From positions 1 to 48,542 of the forward strand of contig CAZEJK010000010.1 in assembly GCA_964512045.1 (NCBI GenBank): a stretch of 48,542 bases of DNA, in the 5' to 3' direction. The stretch is from CAZEJK01 sp964512045 (lineage in GTDB: Bacteria > Acidobacteriota > Thermoanaerobaculia > Thermoanaerobaculales > Sulfomarinibacteraceae). Below, in pieces: positions 7,719-15,149 of this stretch (the first letter of the stretch is position 1; the number at the start of each line of letters is the position of its first letter). The notes under the pieces were generated by a model. It was not told the origin of the DNA. It made no database searches and saw only the letters and a list, made by a program, of their open reading frames with translations. The position numbers and the translations under genes were made by a program.

Positions 7719-8339
7719 ATGACCACTGCACTGGCCCTGCTCGAGTTCGACAGCGTTCCGATCGGCGTCCTCGCTGTCGATCGCATGCTGAAGCGCGCTC
7801 CGGTGCGACTCCTGCGGTGCGGAACCGTGCATCCAGGGCGGTTCCTCGCGCTGGTCGGCGGCACGGTCGGCAGCACCGAGGAGGCCCATCGCGAGGGCGT
7901 GCGAACCGGTCAGGACGAGGGAATGCTCATCGGCGAGGTGTGCCTTGCCGATCCCCATCCCGAGCTGGCCGCCGCGGTCGCCGGAGCGCGGCGATCTGCC
8001 GACGGCGACACGATCGGCGCCCTCGAGACAACCTGCTCGCCGGCGCTGCTGGGCGCACTCGACGTGCTCCTCAAAGCGGTGCCGGTCCATCTCCTCGAGA
8101 CCCGTCTTGGCGACGACCTCGGAGGGCGCGCGGTGGCGCTCCTCGATGGCGAGCTGGCGGACATCCAGTACGCGCTCGGGCTCGCCACCGAGTGCCTCGG
8201 AGCCAACGGCCAGCTGCGGACCGCTTCGGTGATGCCGCGCCTCGATCCCGTGCTGCGCGCAGCGCTCGCCGATGGCAGCCGGTTCGCCACCTGCCGCGAG
8301 CACACGTCCCCCGACGGCGAGCAGTCTGAGGAGGGCTGA
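7719..8339 (+). CDS. BMC-T shell protein (tandem-domain trimer, single-layer type)
   Basis: 206 aa from the ATG at 7719, chosen because it gives the BMC-T N-terminus (TTALALLEFDSVPIG) and has a GAGGGGG stretch upstream. Two BMC repeats are visible: residues 1-95 (RAPVRLLRCGTVHPGRFLALVGG) and about 105-190 (IGALETTCSPALLGALDVLLKA). It resembles PduT or the single-layer H. ochraceum BMC-T. The second-domain loop reads LGGRAV rather than the GGKC seen in PduT, so an iron-sulphur cluster at that position is unlikely. It probably forms a trimeric facet tile with its own pore. Eleven bp separate it from the aldehyde dehydrogenase. Confidence 0.92.
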   Translation: MTTALALLEFDSVPIGVLAVDRMLKRAPVRLLRCGTVHPGRFLALVGGTVGSTEEAHREGVRTGQDEGMLIGEVCLADPHPELAAAVAGARRSADGDTIGALETTCSPALLGALDVLLKAVPVHLLETRLGDDLGGRAVALLDGELADIQYALGLATECLGANGQLRTASVMPRLDPVLRAALADGSRFATCREHTSPDGEQSEEG

Positions 8340-8341
8340 AA

Positions 8342-8632
8342 GTGCACCTCGGGCGAGTCATCGGCCGGCTGGTCCCGGCGGTCATTGCAGACGGCCTCGA
8401 AGGAGTACCGATGCTCTGGGTCCAGCCGCTCGAAAGCGACCTGTCACCGAACGGACTGCCGTTCGTGGCCGCAGACGGAACTCGGATGGCGGGCCCGGAC
8501 GAGCTGATCTACTGGGAGGCGAGCCGCGAGGCCGCGTTGACGCTCGATCCGTGGTTCGTGCCGGTGGACCACGCGGTGGTCGGAATCGTGGACACGCTGT
8601 CAATCGATCCACCGGAGGAGGCATCTCGATGA
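8342..8632 (+). CDS. BMC-P shell vertex protein (EutN/CcmL), second copy
   Basis: 96 aa, starting at GTG 8342 just after the previous stop, with a GAGGAGGG ribosome binding site. The family pattern is present (HLGRVIGRLVPA, LLWVQPL-like strand, GPDELIYWEASREAAL, HAVVGIVDTL), but the central turn GAGxGExV has become GPDELIYWE, so it is more divergent than the other two copies. Multiple BMC-P paralogues are common in such loci and may form distinct or mixed pentamers. It overlaps the next gene by 4 nt. Confidence 0.92.
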   Translation: MHLGRVIGRLVPAVIADGLEGVPMLWVQPLESDLSPNGLPFVAADGTRMAGPDELIYWEASREAALTLDPWFVPVDHAVVGIVDTLSIDPPEEASR

Positions 8633-8919
8633 TCCTCGCGCGCGTCGCAGGCCGGCTCACGTCGACGATCCACCACCACGACATGGCGAATCGCACCCTG
8701 CTCGTCTGCGCCCGGCTCCATCCGGACGGTCGGCCCACCGGCCGTACGATTATCGCCATCGACGCCATCGGCGCCGGCGCCGGGGAGACCGTCCTGGTGC
8801 TCGACGAGGGCAACGGAGGACGCCAGGTGCTCGACGTCCCCAACATGCCCGTGCGCTCGGTCGTCGTCGGCATCGTCGACGACGTGACCCTCGCCGAGGA
8901 ACCGCGCCCGCCGCGCTGA
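8629..8919 (+). CDS. BMC-P shell vertex protein (EutN/CcmL), third copy
   Basis: 96 aa from the ATG at 8629, which overlaps the preceding stop (ATGA). Family features: ILARVAGRLTSTIHH, LLVCARLHPDG, AIDAIGAGAGETVLVLDEG and VVVGIVDDV. It keeps the canonical GAGAGE turn. It is the last gene of the microcompartment operon; a 264-bp gap with a new promoter follows. The start is placed here because the upstream part of the frame overlaps the preceding BMC genes and does not look like BMC-P. Confidence 0.94.
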   Translation: MILARVAGRLTSTIHHHDMANRTLLVCARLHPDGRPTGRTIIAIDAIGAGAGETVLVLDEGNGGRQVLDVPNMPVRSVVVGIVDDVTLAEEPRPPR

Positions 8920-9077
8920 GCTCTCGCATGACCGACCAGGTACCAGAACGAGCTTTCTACGCACGACACGCTCTCGAGGCTACAGATGCCCGAATCGCCA
9001 ACGACAGTCGATGTCCGTGAAACCGCTGGGAAGTCGCCTCGAGCTATCGTCCTTCCCCCGGCTCTGTCATCACCCGC

Positions 9078-9106
9078 TGTGCAAATGCCGCAGCTCGACG
9101 TATGAT
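9078..9106 (+). promoter_or_regulatory. Putative sigma-70 promoter for the acyl-CoA synthetase gene
   Basis: TGTGCA (9078-9083, four of six matches to TTGACA) and TATGAT (9101-9106, five of six matches) are separated by 17 bp. Transcription would start near 9113, giving a leader of about 70 nt to the ATG at 9184. It separates the acyl-CoA synthetase from the microcompartment operon. I see nothing else in the 8920-9183 gap. Confidence 0.5.
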
Positions 9107-9183
9107 CGAGAGGACCGATCCGGGAGAACACCACAGGCTGCCGCTCCAGTACGCAGGAACAGCGGCAGCGAGGGAGGCCTGGC

Positions 9184-10965
9184 ATGCAGATCGACCATCT
9201 CGGCACGATGATCCTCGACTCGTGCGAGCGCAGTGGAGAGTCGGTAGCGATGCGCTCGCGACAGGACGATGTCTGGCAGGAGATCAGCTACGCCGAGCTC
9301 GGCACCATGATCCGAACCCTCGCCAGTGCGTTGCGCGACAACGGCATCGTGGCTGGCGACCGGATGGCGATCTTCTCACTCAACCGGCCGGAGTGGGCGA
9401 TCGCCGACTTTGCCGCTCAGGTGCTCCGCTCCCTGTCGGTTCCGGTGTACGCCACCAATACACCGGCACAGCTGCGGTACATCCTCGAGGATGCCGAGGT
9501 GTCGCTGCTGTTTGTGGGCGGTTCGGAGCAGCTGGAGGCGACCCGGACAGCTCTCGATGGCATGACGAGCCCGCCCACCGTCGTCTCGTTCGATGACCCT
9601 TCGAGCGCGGAGCTCGGCCATGTCACGAGCCTCGGTGACATGCTGCGTGCGACCTCGGAGCCTCTCTCGGTCGACGAGCTTCGCGACGAGCTCGCGACGG
9701 CATCCCACGACGATGTGGCCACCATCATCTACACCTCCGGCACAACTGGAGAGCCAAAGGGAGTCCGTCTCACCCATGGCAACTTCTCCCACCAGGCCGC
9801 AGCGGTCGCCGCGGCGTTCGATGTCGGTCCCGAGGACCGATCTCTCTGCTTCCTGCCGCTCAGTCACGTCTATGAGCGAAGCTGGTCATACTACGTCTTC
9901 GCAGTCGGCGCCCAGAACACGTACCTGGCCGATCCCCGCCAGGTGATTGACGTGATGCAGGACGTGCGTCCCACGGTCATGGTGAGCGTTCCCCGCCTGT
10001 ACGAGAAGATCTACGCCACGGTCTACGACCGGCTCGAGAACGCGCCGCCGCTGCGCCAGAAGCTGTTCCGCTGGGCCGTACGCGTTGGCTTCGACGCGAG
10101 CTCGCGCCGGTTTCGCGGACAACCGTGTGGCGCCTGGCTCGCGCTCCGCCACGCGGTCGCCGACCGGCTGGTGCTCTCCAAGATCCGCGAGGTCGTGGGC
10201 GGACCGAAGAACTTCTTCTCCGCCGGCGGCGCTCCGCTCGCCAAGGAGATCGAGGAGTTCTTTCTCGCGACGGGCCTCCTCGTATGCCAGGGGTACGGCC
10301 TCACCGAAACCTCGCCGATGGTGTCATATAACACACCCCGCGCGTTCCGGTTCGGCACCGTGGGACGACCGGTTCCCGGCTGTGACGTCCGAATCGGCGA
10401 CGACGGCGAGGTCCAGGTCCGCGGCGCGAACGTGATGGCCGGCTACCACAACAAGCCCGAGGCCACTGCCGAGGTCCTGGTGGACGGCTGGTTTCGGACC
10501 GGCGACGTCGGCGAGATCGACGACGACGGCTACCTCCGGATCACCGACCGGATCAAGGACCTGATCATCACCTCCGGCGGTAAGAACATCGCGCCGCAGG
10601 CGATCGAGATGGCGATCGGCAAGGACCACTACATCGAGCAGATCGCAGTGATCGGCGACCGCCGCCCGTACGTCACGGCCCTGATCGTGCCGTCGTTCGC
10701 GGCGCTCGAGGGCTGGGCCGAACGTCAGGGGATCCAGTGGTCTGACCGCAGCGATCTCCTCTCGCGATCCGAAGTGCAGACGCTGTACGGCGAGCGGATC
10801 GAAGCGCAGTCCGGCAACCTCGCCCGGTTCGAGCAGGTCAAGCGGTTCACCCTGCTGGCAGAGGAGCTCACCCAGGAGCGTGGCGAGATCACGCCGACGC
10901 TCAAGCTCCGTCGCAAGCAGATCATGGCCAACCACCACGACGCCATCGAAGCCATGTACGCATAA
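9184..10965 (+). CDS. Long-chain fatty-acid-CoA ligase (AMP-forming, FadD15-like)
   Basis: 593 aa, the length of the long-chain acyl-CoA synthetase group that includes FadD15. It activates fatty acids to acyl-AMP and then acyl-CoA. Motifs: P-loop YTSGTTGEPKGV (about residue 183), PLSHVYER, the linker region SAGGAPLAKEIEEFF, GYGLTETSP, GDVGEIDDDGYLRITDR and IITSGGKNIAPQAIE, with late Lys residues in TPTLKLRRK. The start is supported by a GGGAGG ribosome binding site. It is monocistronic, with its own promoter and a convergent gene downstream. A short GC palindrome lies in the 65-bp convergent gap but is no convincing terminator. Confidence 0.93.
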   Translation: MQIDHLGTMILDSCERSGESVAMRSRQDDVWQEISYAELGTMIRTLASALRDNGIVAGDRMAIFSLNRPEWAIADFAAQVLRSLSVPVYATNTPAQLRYILEDAEVSLLFVGGSEQLEATRTALDGMTSPPTVVSFDDPSSAELGHVTSLGDMLRATSEPLSVDELRDELATASHDDVATIIYTSGTTGEPKGVRLTHGNFSHQAAAVAAAFDVGPEDRSLCFLPLSHVYERSWSYYVFAVGAQNTYLADPRQVIDVMQDVRPTVMVSVPRLYEKIYATVYDRLENAPPLRQKLFRWAVRVGFDASSRRFRGQPCGAWLALRHAVADRLVLSKIREVVGGPKNFFSAGGAPLAKEIEEFFLATGLLVCQGYGLTETSPMVSYNTPRAFRFGTVGRPVPGCDVRIGDDGEVQVRGANVMAGYHNKPEATAEVLVDGWFRTGDVGEIDDDGYLRITDRIKDLIITSGGKNIAPQAIEMAIGKDHYIEQIAVIGDRRPYVTALIVPSFAALEGWAERQGIQWSDRSDLLSRSEVQTLYGERIEAQSGNLARFEQVKRFTLLAEELTQERGEITPTLKLRRKQIMANHHDAIEAMYA

Positions 10966-11030
10966 CGCAGCCGCGAACCGCAACCGAGCACTGACCGGCC
11001 CGGGCCTTCCATCCCAACATGAGAGCGACG

Positions 11031-11876
11031 CTACGGGGAACGCGCGCGGTACACGATCACTCCGCCGGCGATGATCAGGAGCCCGCCCAGCATACTGAGC
11101 AGCCCGGGTATCTCGTCGAACAGCACCGCGCCGAACACCGCGGACAGCAAGATCGTCAGGTACGAGTACACCGCCACCTCGCCGGCGGGACCGTACCGGT
11201 ACGCCGTCGTCAGCCCGATCTGACCAACCGCTGCCGCCAGACCGATACCGAGCAGCGAGCCGAGCTCTGGCAGCGTCAGCGCGTACGGATCCACGGCGAC
11301 GACAGGGCCGACCACGAGGACGGTGATGAGCGCGAACATGAACACGATCGTCTCCGCCGCCTCGCGGTTGCGCATGAACCGCAGCAGGGCGTACGCCGAG
11401 CCCGCAAACACCGCCGAGGCCAGCGCCACCAGCGCGGGGACCACCGTCATATCGAACCGCGGACGCACAACCAGCAATGCCCCCGTGAACGCGGTGACAC
11501 AGGCGATCACCACCGGCCGGCGCAACGGCTCTCCGAGAAACGCCGCCCCGAGCAGCGCCACGACGAACGGCGACAGCTTGTTGAGCATCGCCGCATCCGC
11601 AAGGTACAGATGATCGATACCGTAGAAGTAGCAGGCCACACCGGCAATCCCGAACAGCGCCCGGGCGATGAGGAACCGTCGATTGCCGCGGCGGCCGAGC
11701 AACGGCATGCCCCGCCGGATGGCAACTGCACCGGCAACCAGCAGCACGACGAGGTTCCGGAAAAGGACCTTCTCGGCAACCGGCACCTCCGGCGCCATCT
11801 TGACGAACACACCCATGAACGCGAACGCCGTTGCCGACGCCACCATCCACCCTACGGCGCGTTCGTGATCGCCCAT
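11031..11876 (-). CDS. EamA/DMT-family transporter
   Basis: 281 aa with about ten hydrophobic helices in two EamA repeats (roughly 10-135 and 145-275), a drug/metabolite transporter of the RhaT/YdcZ kind. Recognisable parts: AFMGVFVKM near the N-terminus, PVAEKVLFRN, RALFGIAGVACYFYGIDHL, and AVYSYLTILLSAVFGAVLFDEIP in the second repeat. It would move small metabolites across the inner membrane; the substrate cannot be read from sequence. The start at 11876 was chosen over one 45 bp upstream that would extend into the operator region. It diverges from the small membrane protein gene. Confidence 0.88.
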   Translation of the reverse strand: MGDHERAVGWMVASATAFAFMGVFVKMAPEVPVAEKVLFRNLVVLLVAGAVAIRRGMPLLGRRGNRRFLIARALFGIAGVACYFYGIDHLYLADAAMLNKLSPFVVALLGAAFLGEPLRRPVVIACVTAFTGALLVVRPRFDMTVVPALVALASAVFAGSAYALLRFMRNREAAETIVFMFALITVLVVGPVVAVDPYALTLPELGSLLGIGLAAAVGQIGLTTAYRYGPAGEVAVYSYLTILLSAVFGAVLFDEIPGLLSMLGGLLIIAGGVIVYRARSP

Positions 11877-11903
11877 CGCCGCGCAGTGTACTCGAGACGG
11901 AAC

Positions 11904-11960
11904 GTCAAGCTCACTTGACAATCGTCACATGCCGCCACATACTGTCAAGCAAGCTTGACA
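11904..11960. promoter_or_regulatory. Two identical-arm palindromic operators in a divergent intergenic region
   Basis: Two copies of GTCAAG-N4-CTTGAC occur 40 bp apart: 11904-11919 (spacer CTCA) and 11944-11959 (spacer CAAG; this copy extends to seven-base arms, 11943-11960). They flank the -35 and start-site regions of the promoter at 11915-11943 and lie about four helical turns apart, ideal for a dimeric repressor binding one face cooperatively. The cognate regulator is not adjacent. Both the EamA gene and the small membrane protein gene could be controlled. Confidence 0.68.
11915..11943 (+). promoter_or_regulatory. Sigma-70 promoter for the small membrane protein gene
   Basis: A perfect TTGACA (11915-11920), a 17-bp spacer and CATACT (11938-11943, four of six matches) form a good promoter. 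The -35 box lies within the first palindrome and the predicted start site falls in the second, so a bound regulator would block both polymerase binding and start-site opening. Confidence 0.62.
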
Positions 11961-11972
11961 TCGGAGGTTCCC

Positions 11973-12221
11973 ATGCTCCTCTGCTCCGACTCCCCTCACT
12001 CCTGGAAACGGCTCCTTGCGACCGGTCAGCTCCTGGCTGTCGGCTCGCTGCTGGGTCTCGCCATCCTCCTGCTGCAACCCACCTCGAGCGCTCCCGGATG
12101 GAGCTGGCACGACTTCGCCGTCGGTTTCGGCTGCGGGCTGTGCGGGACCCTCGCCGGCGTCTCGGTCGTCCTCAACATCGTCGGCCTCGTCCGCCGCCGA
12201 CGGGCACTCAGGTCACAGTAG
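11973..12221 (+). CDS. Small membrane protein of unknown function
   Basis: 82 aa from the ATG at 11973, set by a GGAGG ribosome binding site 5 nt upstream. Two hydrophobic segments are visible: LLATGQLLAVGSLLGLAILLL (about 16-35) and FAVGFGCGLCGTLAGVSVVLNIVGLV (about 49-73), followed by a basic tail RRRRALRSQ, so the C-terminus is probably cytoplasmic. I do not recognise the family. It has its own promoter with two palindromic operators, so it is probably induced by a specific signal together with, or opposite to, the EamA transporter. Confidence 0.72.
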   Translation: MLLCSDSPHSWKRLLATGQLLAVGSLLGLAILLLQPTSSAPGWSWHDFAVGFGCGLCGTLAGVSVVLNIVGLVRRRRALRSQ

Positions 12222-12336
12222 CTTCCGCACGCTCATGGTCTCGGTCGCAGGTGTCACGACACCGCTGCGGATGGCGAGTCGGCCGCCCACATCGTAACGG
12301 CGCCTTGTCCGACCGCCACCTTCTACGCCAGAACCC

Positions 12337-12365
12337 TTGACAGGTCGCGACTCGGAGTCAATACT
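12337..12365 (+). promoter_or_regulatory. Sigma-70 promoter for the TPP-riboswitch transcript
   Basis: TTGACA (12337-12342, perfect) and AATACT (12360-12365, four of six) are spaced by 17 bp. Transcription would start near 12372, about 10 nt before the riboswitch aptamer, which fits a riboswitch at the 5' end of the leader. Confidence 0.65.
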
Positions 12366-12381
12366 CCTCAGTGACAGGTGC

Positions 12382-12464
12382 TTCCGTGGGGGTGCCCCGA
12401 TCGGCGGGGCTGAGATCACACCCCTCGAACCTGATCCGGATCATACCGGCGAAGGGAAACGGAG
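12382..12464 (+). ncRNA. TPP riboswitch (THI element)
   Basis: The conserved core of the thiamine pyrophosphate aptamer is complete: GGGGGTGCC on the 5' side, GGGCTGAGA (CTGAGA at 12410-12415) in the pyrimidine-sensing arm, ACCC, then GAACCTGATC, CCGGATCATACCGGCGAAGGGA on the pyrophosphate-sensing side (12428-12457). P1 is closed by TCCGT (12383-12387) with ACGGA (12459-12463). It sits in the leader of a TonB-dependent receptor gene. High TPP is expected to switch the receptor off. Confidence 0.95.
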
Positions 12465-12492
12465 AGGCTCTGGCGACCTCGAGGCCGCAGCG

Positions 12493-12516
12493 CTCCCCTT
12501 CACCGGCCCAAGGAGG
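12493..12516 (+). promoter_or_regulatory. Putative Shine-Dalgarno-sequestering hairpin of the riboswitch
   Basis: CTCCCCTT (12493-12500) can pair with AAGGAG of the ribosome binding site (12510-12516 is AAGGAGG), leaving a two-base bulge and a 9-nt loop. No T-rich terminator is visible between aptamer and ATG. Control of translation rather than termination is therefore the likelier output of this riboswitch. The exact switching partner is not resolved. Confidence 0.45.
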
Positions 12517-12521
12517 TAGCC

Positions 12522-14981
12522 ATGGGCCGAACGTATCATCACATCAGTCCGCTCGCGTTTCTGTTCACTTTGACCTTCGTCATGTTGACGCTGGTTCAGC
12601 CAGCATCGGCTGCGGAGCTCGTCGGCCAGGTCTCCGATCACGAGGGGGCCCCGATCGCCGGCGCTCTGGTCATCGCCACTGCGGGGTCCCACACGACCCG
12701 AGCCAGCACAACCGAAGGCGGCACGTTCCGGCTGGAGCTTCCAGAGCCAGTGGAGACACCGCTGCAGGTCACTGCGGTGGCCCCTGGCCGCCAGGCCGTG
12801 ACCGTCGACGTGAACGATCCCTCGCGTCCAGTCACGCTGACGCTGGCGCCCCGGTCGGTGTTCACCGGACAGGTGGAGGTGACCGCCCACCGAGCGACAG
12901 CGGGCATCTCACCGATTCCATTCACCGACATCGCCCGTGAGGAGATCGAGCGCGCCCACTGGGGCCAGGACGTCCCGATGTTCCTGTCGCAGGTGCCGGG
13001 GTTCTACGCCTACAACGACCAGGGCCACGGCATCGGCTACTCGTACTTCACCCTGCGCGGGTTCGACATGCGCCGCACCGCCGTCACCATCAACGGGGTC
13101 CCCCTGAACGCGGCCCACTCGCACAGCGTGTTCTTTGTCGACCTGGCGGACTTCCTGACAACTGTCGGGGACATCCAGGTCCAGCGTGGCGTGGGTACCG
13201 CGACCACCGGCACTGCCGCCATCGGCGGCTCTGTGGACCTGCGCACTCGCCATCCACTGCCCGAGCAGCGGCTCCGTCTCACCCTCTTCGGCGGCTCGTG
13301 GGGCACCCGTCGCACCGGTTTCGAGTACGACTCAGGGATCACCGACTCGGGATGGTCGTTCACGTTTCGTTACTCCGACGTCACCACCGACGGCTACCGC
13401 GACCAGTCGTGGGTCGACATGTGGAACTACTACGCGACGGCCGAGCGCCAGTGGGACCGCTCGTCACTCGAGATCGTGCTGTTCGGCGGCCCCGAGGAGA
13501 CCCATCTGGCGTTTCTCGGCGTGCCCAAGGCGTACCTGGACGGCGAGATCACTGGCGACCGCCGCGAGGACCGACGGTACAACCCACTGACCTTCGAGGG
13601 TGAGATCGACCACTTCTTCCAGCCCCACCACCAGATCCATCACACCGTCGAGCTCTCCGACGACCTCACCGTGCGCAACACCCTGTTCTACTTCACGGGT
13701 GATGGCTACTTCGACCAGATGGTGATGAACGGGTCGTTCGAGCTCTACAACCTGCCACCATTTCCGGACGCGACCGGCGAGCCCGTCACCTCCACCGATC
13801 TGGTGACCCGCCGCGGCGTGGACGAGTGGGACGGTGGCTGGATTCCCCAGGTGGAGTGGACGCACGCCGGAGGCCTCGGTCGTCTGCGCGCCGGAGCCCT
13901 GGTACGGCTGTACAGCGGACAGCACACCGGCGAGATCCGATGGGCCGAGCGGTACCCGCCCGACATCCCGCCGTACCGGGCGTTCTACGACTACCACCTC
14001 GCCAAGCAGACGTTCCAGCCGTTCATCGAGGAGACGTTCACCCTCAACGAGCAGTGGACGCTGACCGGCGGGCTGACGTGGACCCACCACACCTACGAGT
14101 TCGATCGCGACCAGCGCAAGGGGTTGGAGCTGGAGTCCACCTACAGCTGGCTCCTGCCCCGCATCGGCGCGACCTTCACTCCGGCGCCTGGATGGAACCT
14201 GTACGGTAGCGTCTCCAGGGGAGCTCGCGAGCCAGCGTGGCGGGACATCTACGACGCACAGGATGTCTACGCTGAGCCGCAGGACCTCGAGCACGAGGAT
14301 CTGATCGACTGGGAGCTGGGCGTCCGTCGGCGTTGGGCGACGGGGTTCGTCAAGCTGGGTGCCTACCTGCTCGACTTCGACAACGAGATCGTGTTCGCCG
14401 GGGGTATCTCCACCGACGGGCTCCCGCTGACCGCCAACGGCGCGGCGACCACCCACCGTGGCATCGAGCTGGAGGCGGGTTGGACACCGATTCCCCGGTG
14501 GAGCGCCCATCTGGCGGTGTCGGTCTCGGAGAACGAGTTCGATGAGTTCGTCGAGTACGGTTGGGACGGCGAGCCGATCGACCACTCGGGCAACGCGATC
14601 GCAGGGGTCCCCGACGACCTGGCCACGCTACGGCTCACCGGTGGCTGGGGCCCTGTTGACGGCGTGCTCTCGCTGCGTTACGTGGGCGACTTCTATCTCG
14701 ACAACACCGAGGATCTGCGCAAGTCTCCAGAGCAACGGAACGACCCGGAGTACATCCACAGAGTCAACGAGGAGTTCACGGTGATCGACCTGACGCTCCG
14801 CTGCGATCTCGGGCGCCGCACCGCAGACCTTCTGAGCGCCTCGAACGTCGCGCTCGAGCTGCGCGCCAACAACATCACCGACGAGCTGTACACAACCTTC
14901 GGCTACGTCTGGGGACCCGAGCCCGAGTGGATCCCGGCCGCGACCCGGTCGGCATATGCCGGTCTTACGATCGACTGGTAG
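12522..14981 (+). CDS. TonB-dependent outer-membrane receptor, predicted thiamine/precursor uptake
   Basis: 819 aa. A signal peptide (about 1-31, ending PASA) precedes a carboxypeptidase-regulatory-like beta-sandwich (about 33-115, GQVSDHEGAPIAGALVIAT). The plug follows (about 118-240: VEVTAHRATAGISPIPFTDI, VPGFYAYNDQG, INGVPLNAAHSH, QVQRGVGTATTG), then a beta barrel ending in the aromatic terminus YAGLTIDW. TPP-riboswitch control implies import of thiamine or a pyrimidine/thiazole precursor, similar in concept to the thiamine-regulated receptor (OMR1) predicted in Bacteroidetes. No inner-membrane thiamine transporter is adjacent. Ligand is inferred from regulation only. Confidence 0.93.
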   Translation: MGRTYHHISPLAFLFTLTFVMLTLVQPASAAELVGQVSDHEGAPIAGALVIATAGSHTTRASTTEGGTFRLELPEPVETPLQVTAVAPGRQAVTVDVNDPSRPVTLTLAPRSVFTGQVEVTAHRATAGISPIPFTDIAREEIERAHWGQDVPMFLSQVPGFYAYNDQGHGIGYSYFTLRGFDMRRTAVTINGVPLNAAHSHSVFFVDLADFLTTVGDIQVQRGVGTATTGTAAIGGSVDLRTRHPLPEQRLRLTLFGGSWGTRRTGFEYDSGITDSGWSFTFRYSDVTTDGYRDQSWVDMWNYYATAERQWDRSSLEIVLFGGPEETHLAFLGVPKAYLDGEITGDRREDRRYNPLTFEGEIDHFFQPHHQIHHTVELSDDLTVRNTLFYFTGDGYFDQMVMNGSFELYNLPPFPDATGEPVTSTDLVTRRGVDEWDGGWIPQVEWTHAGGLGRLRAGALVRLYSGQHTGEIRWAERYPPDIPPYRAFYDYHLAKQTFQPFIEETFTLNEQWTLTGGLTWTHHTYEFDRDQRKGLELESTYSWLLPRIGATFTPAPGWNLYGSVSRGAREPAWRDIYDAQDVYAEPQDLEHEDLIDWELGVRRRWATGFVKLGAYLLDFDNEIVFAGGISTDGLPLTANGAATTHRGIELEAGWTPIPRWSAHLAVSVSENEFDEFVEYGWDGEPIDHSGNAIAGVPDDLATLRLTGGWGPVDGVLSLRYVGDFYLDNTEDLRKSPEQRNDPEYIHRVNEEFTVIDLTLRCDLGRRTADLLSASNVALELRANNITDELYTTFGYVWGPEPEWIPAATRSAYAGLTIDW

Positions 14982-15149
14982 CCACACTGACCACACCGGG
15001 AGGATCCCACAGCTGCAGGAACCGGCAGGGCCCCTTCAAGCGATGCCGGCGTGAGGTTGCGATGCGCCCGTGGGACCGGCAGGTCCCGAGGATCATCGGG
15101 GTTGCGACCCATGTCCGCGTGCCGCACTCCCGTCATTCCTACCGTCCCC

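Noticed and set aside
7719..8339. Iron-sulphur-binding PduT-type shell protein
   Set aside because: The pore-loop Cys of PduT (GGKC) is replaced here (GGRA); similarity is only at fold level.
10996..11010. GC palindrome GGCCCGGGCC between converging genes as a terminator
   Set aside because: There is no loop of workable size and no T-run on either strand, so it is not convincing as an intrinsic terminator.
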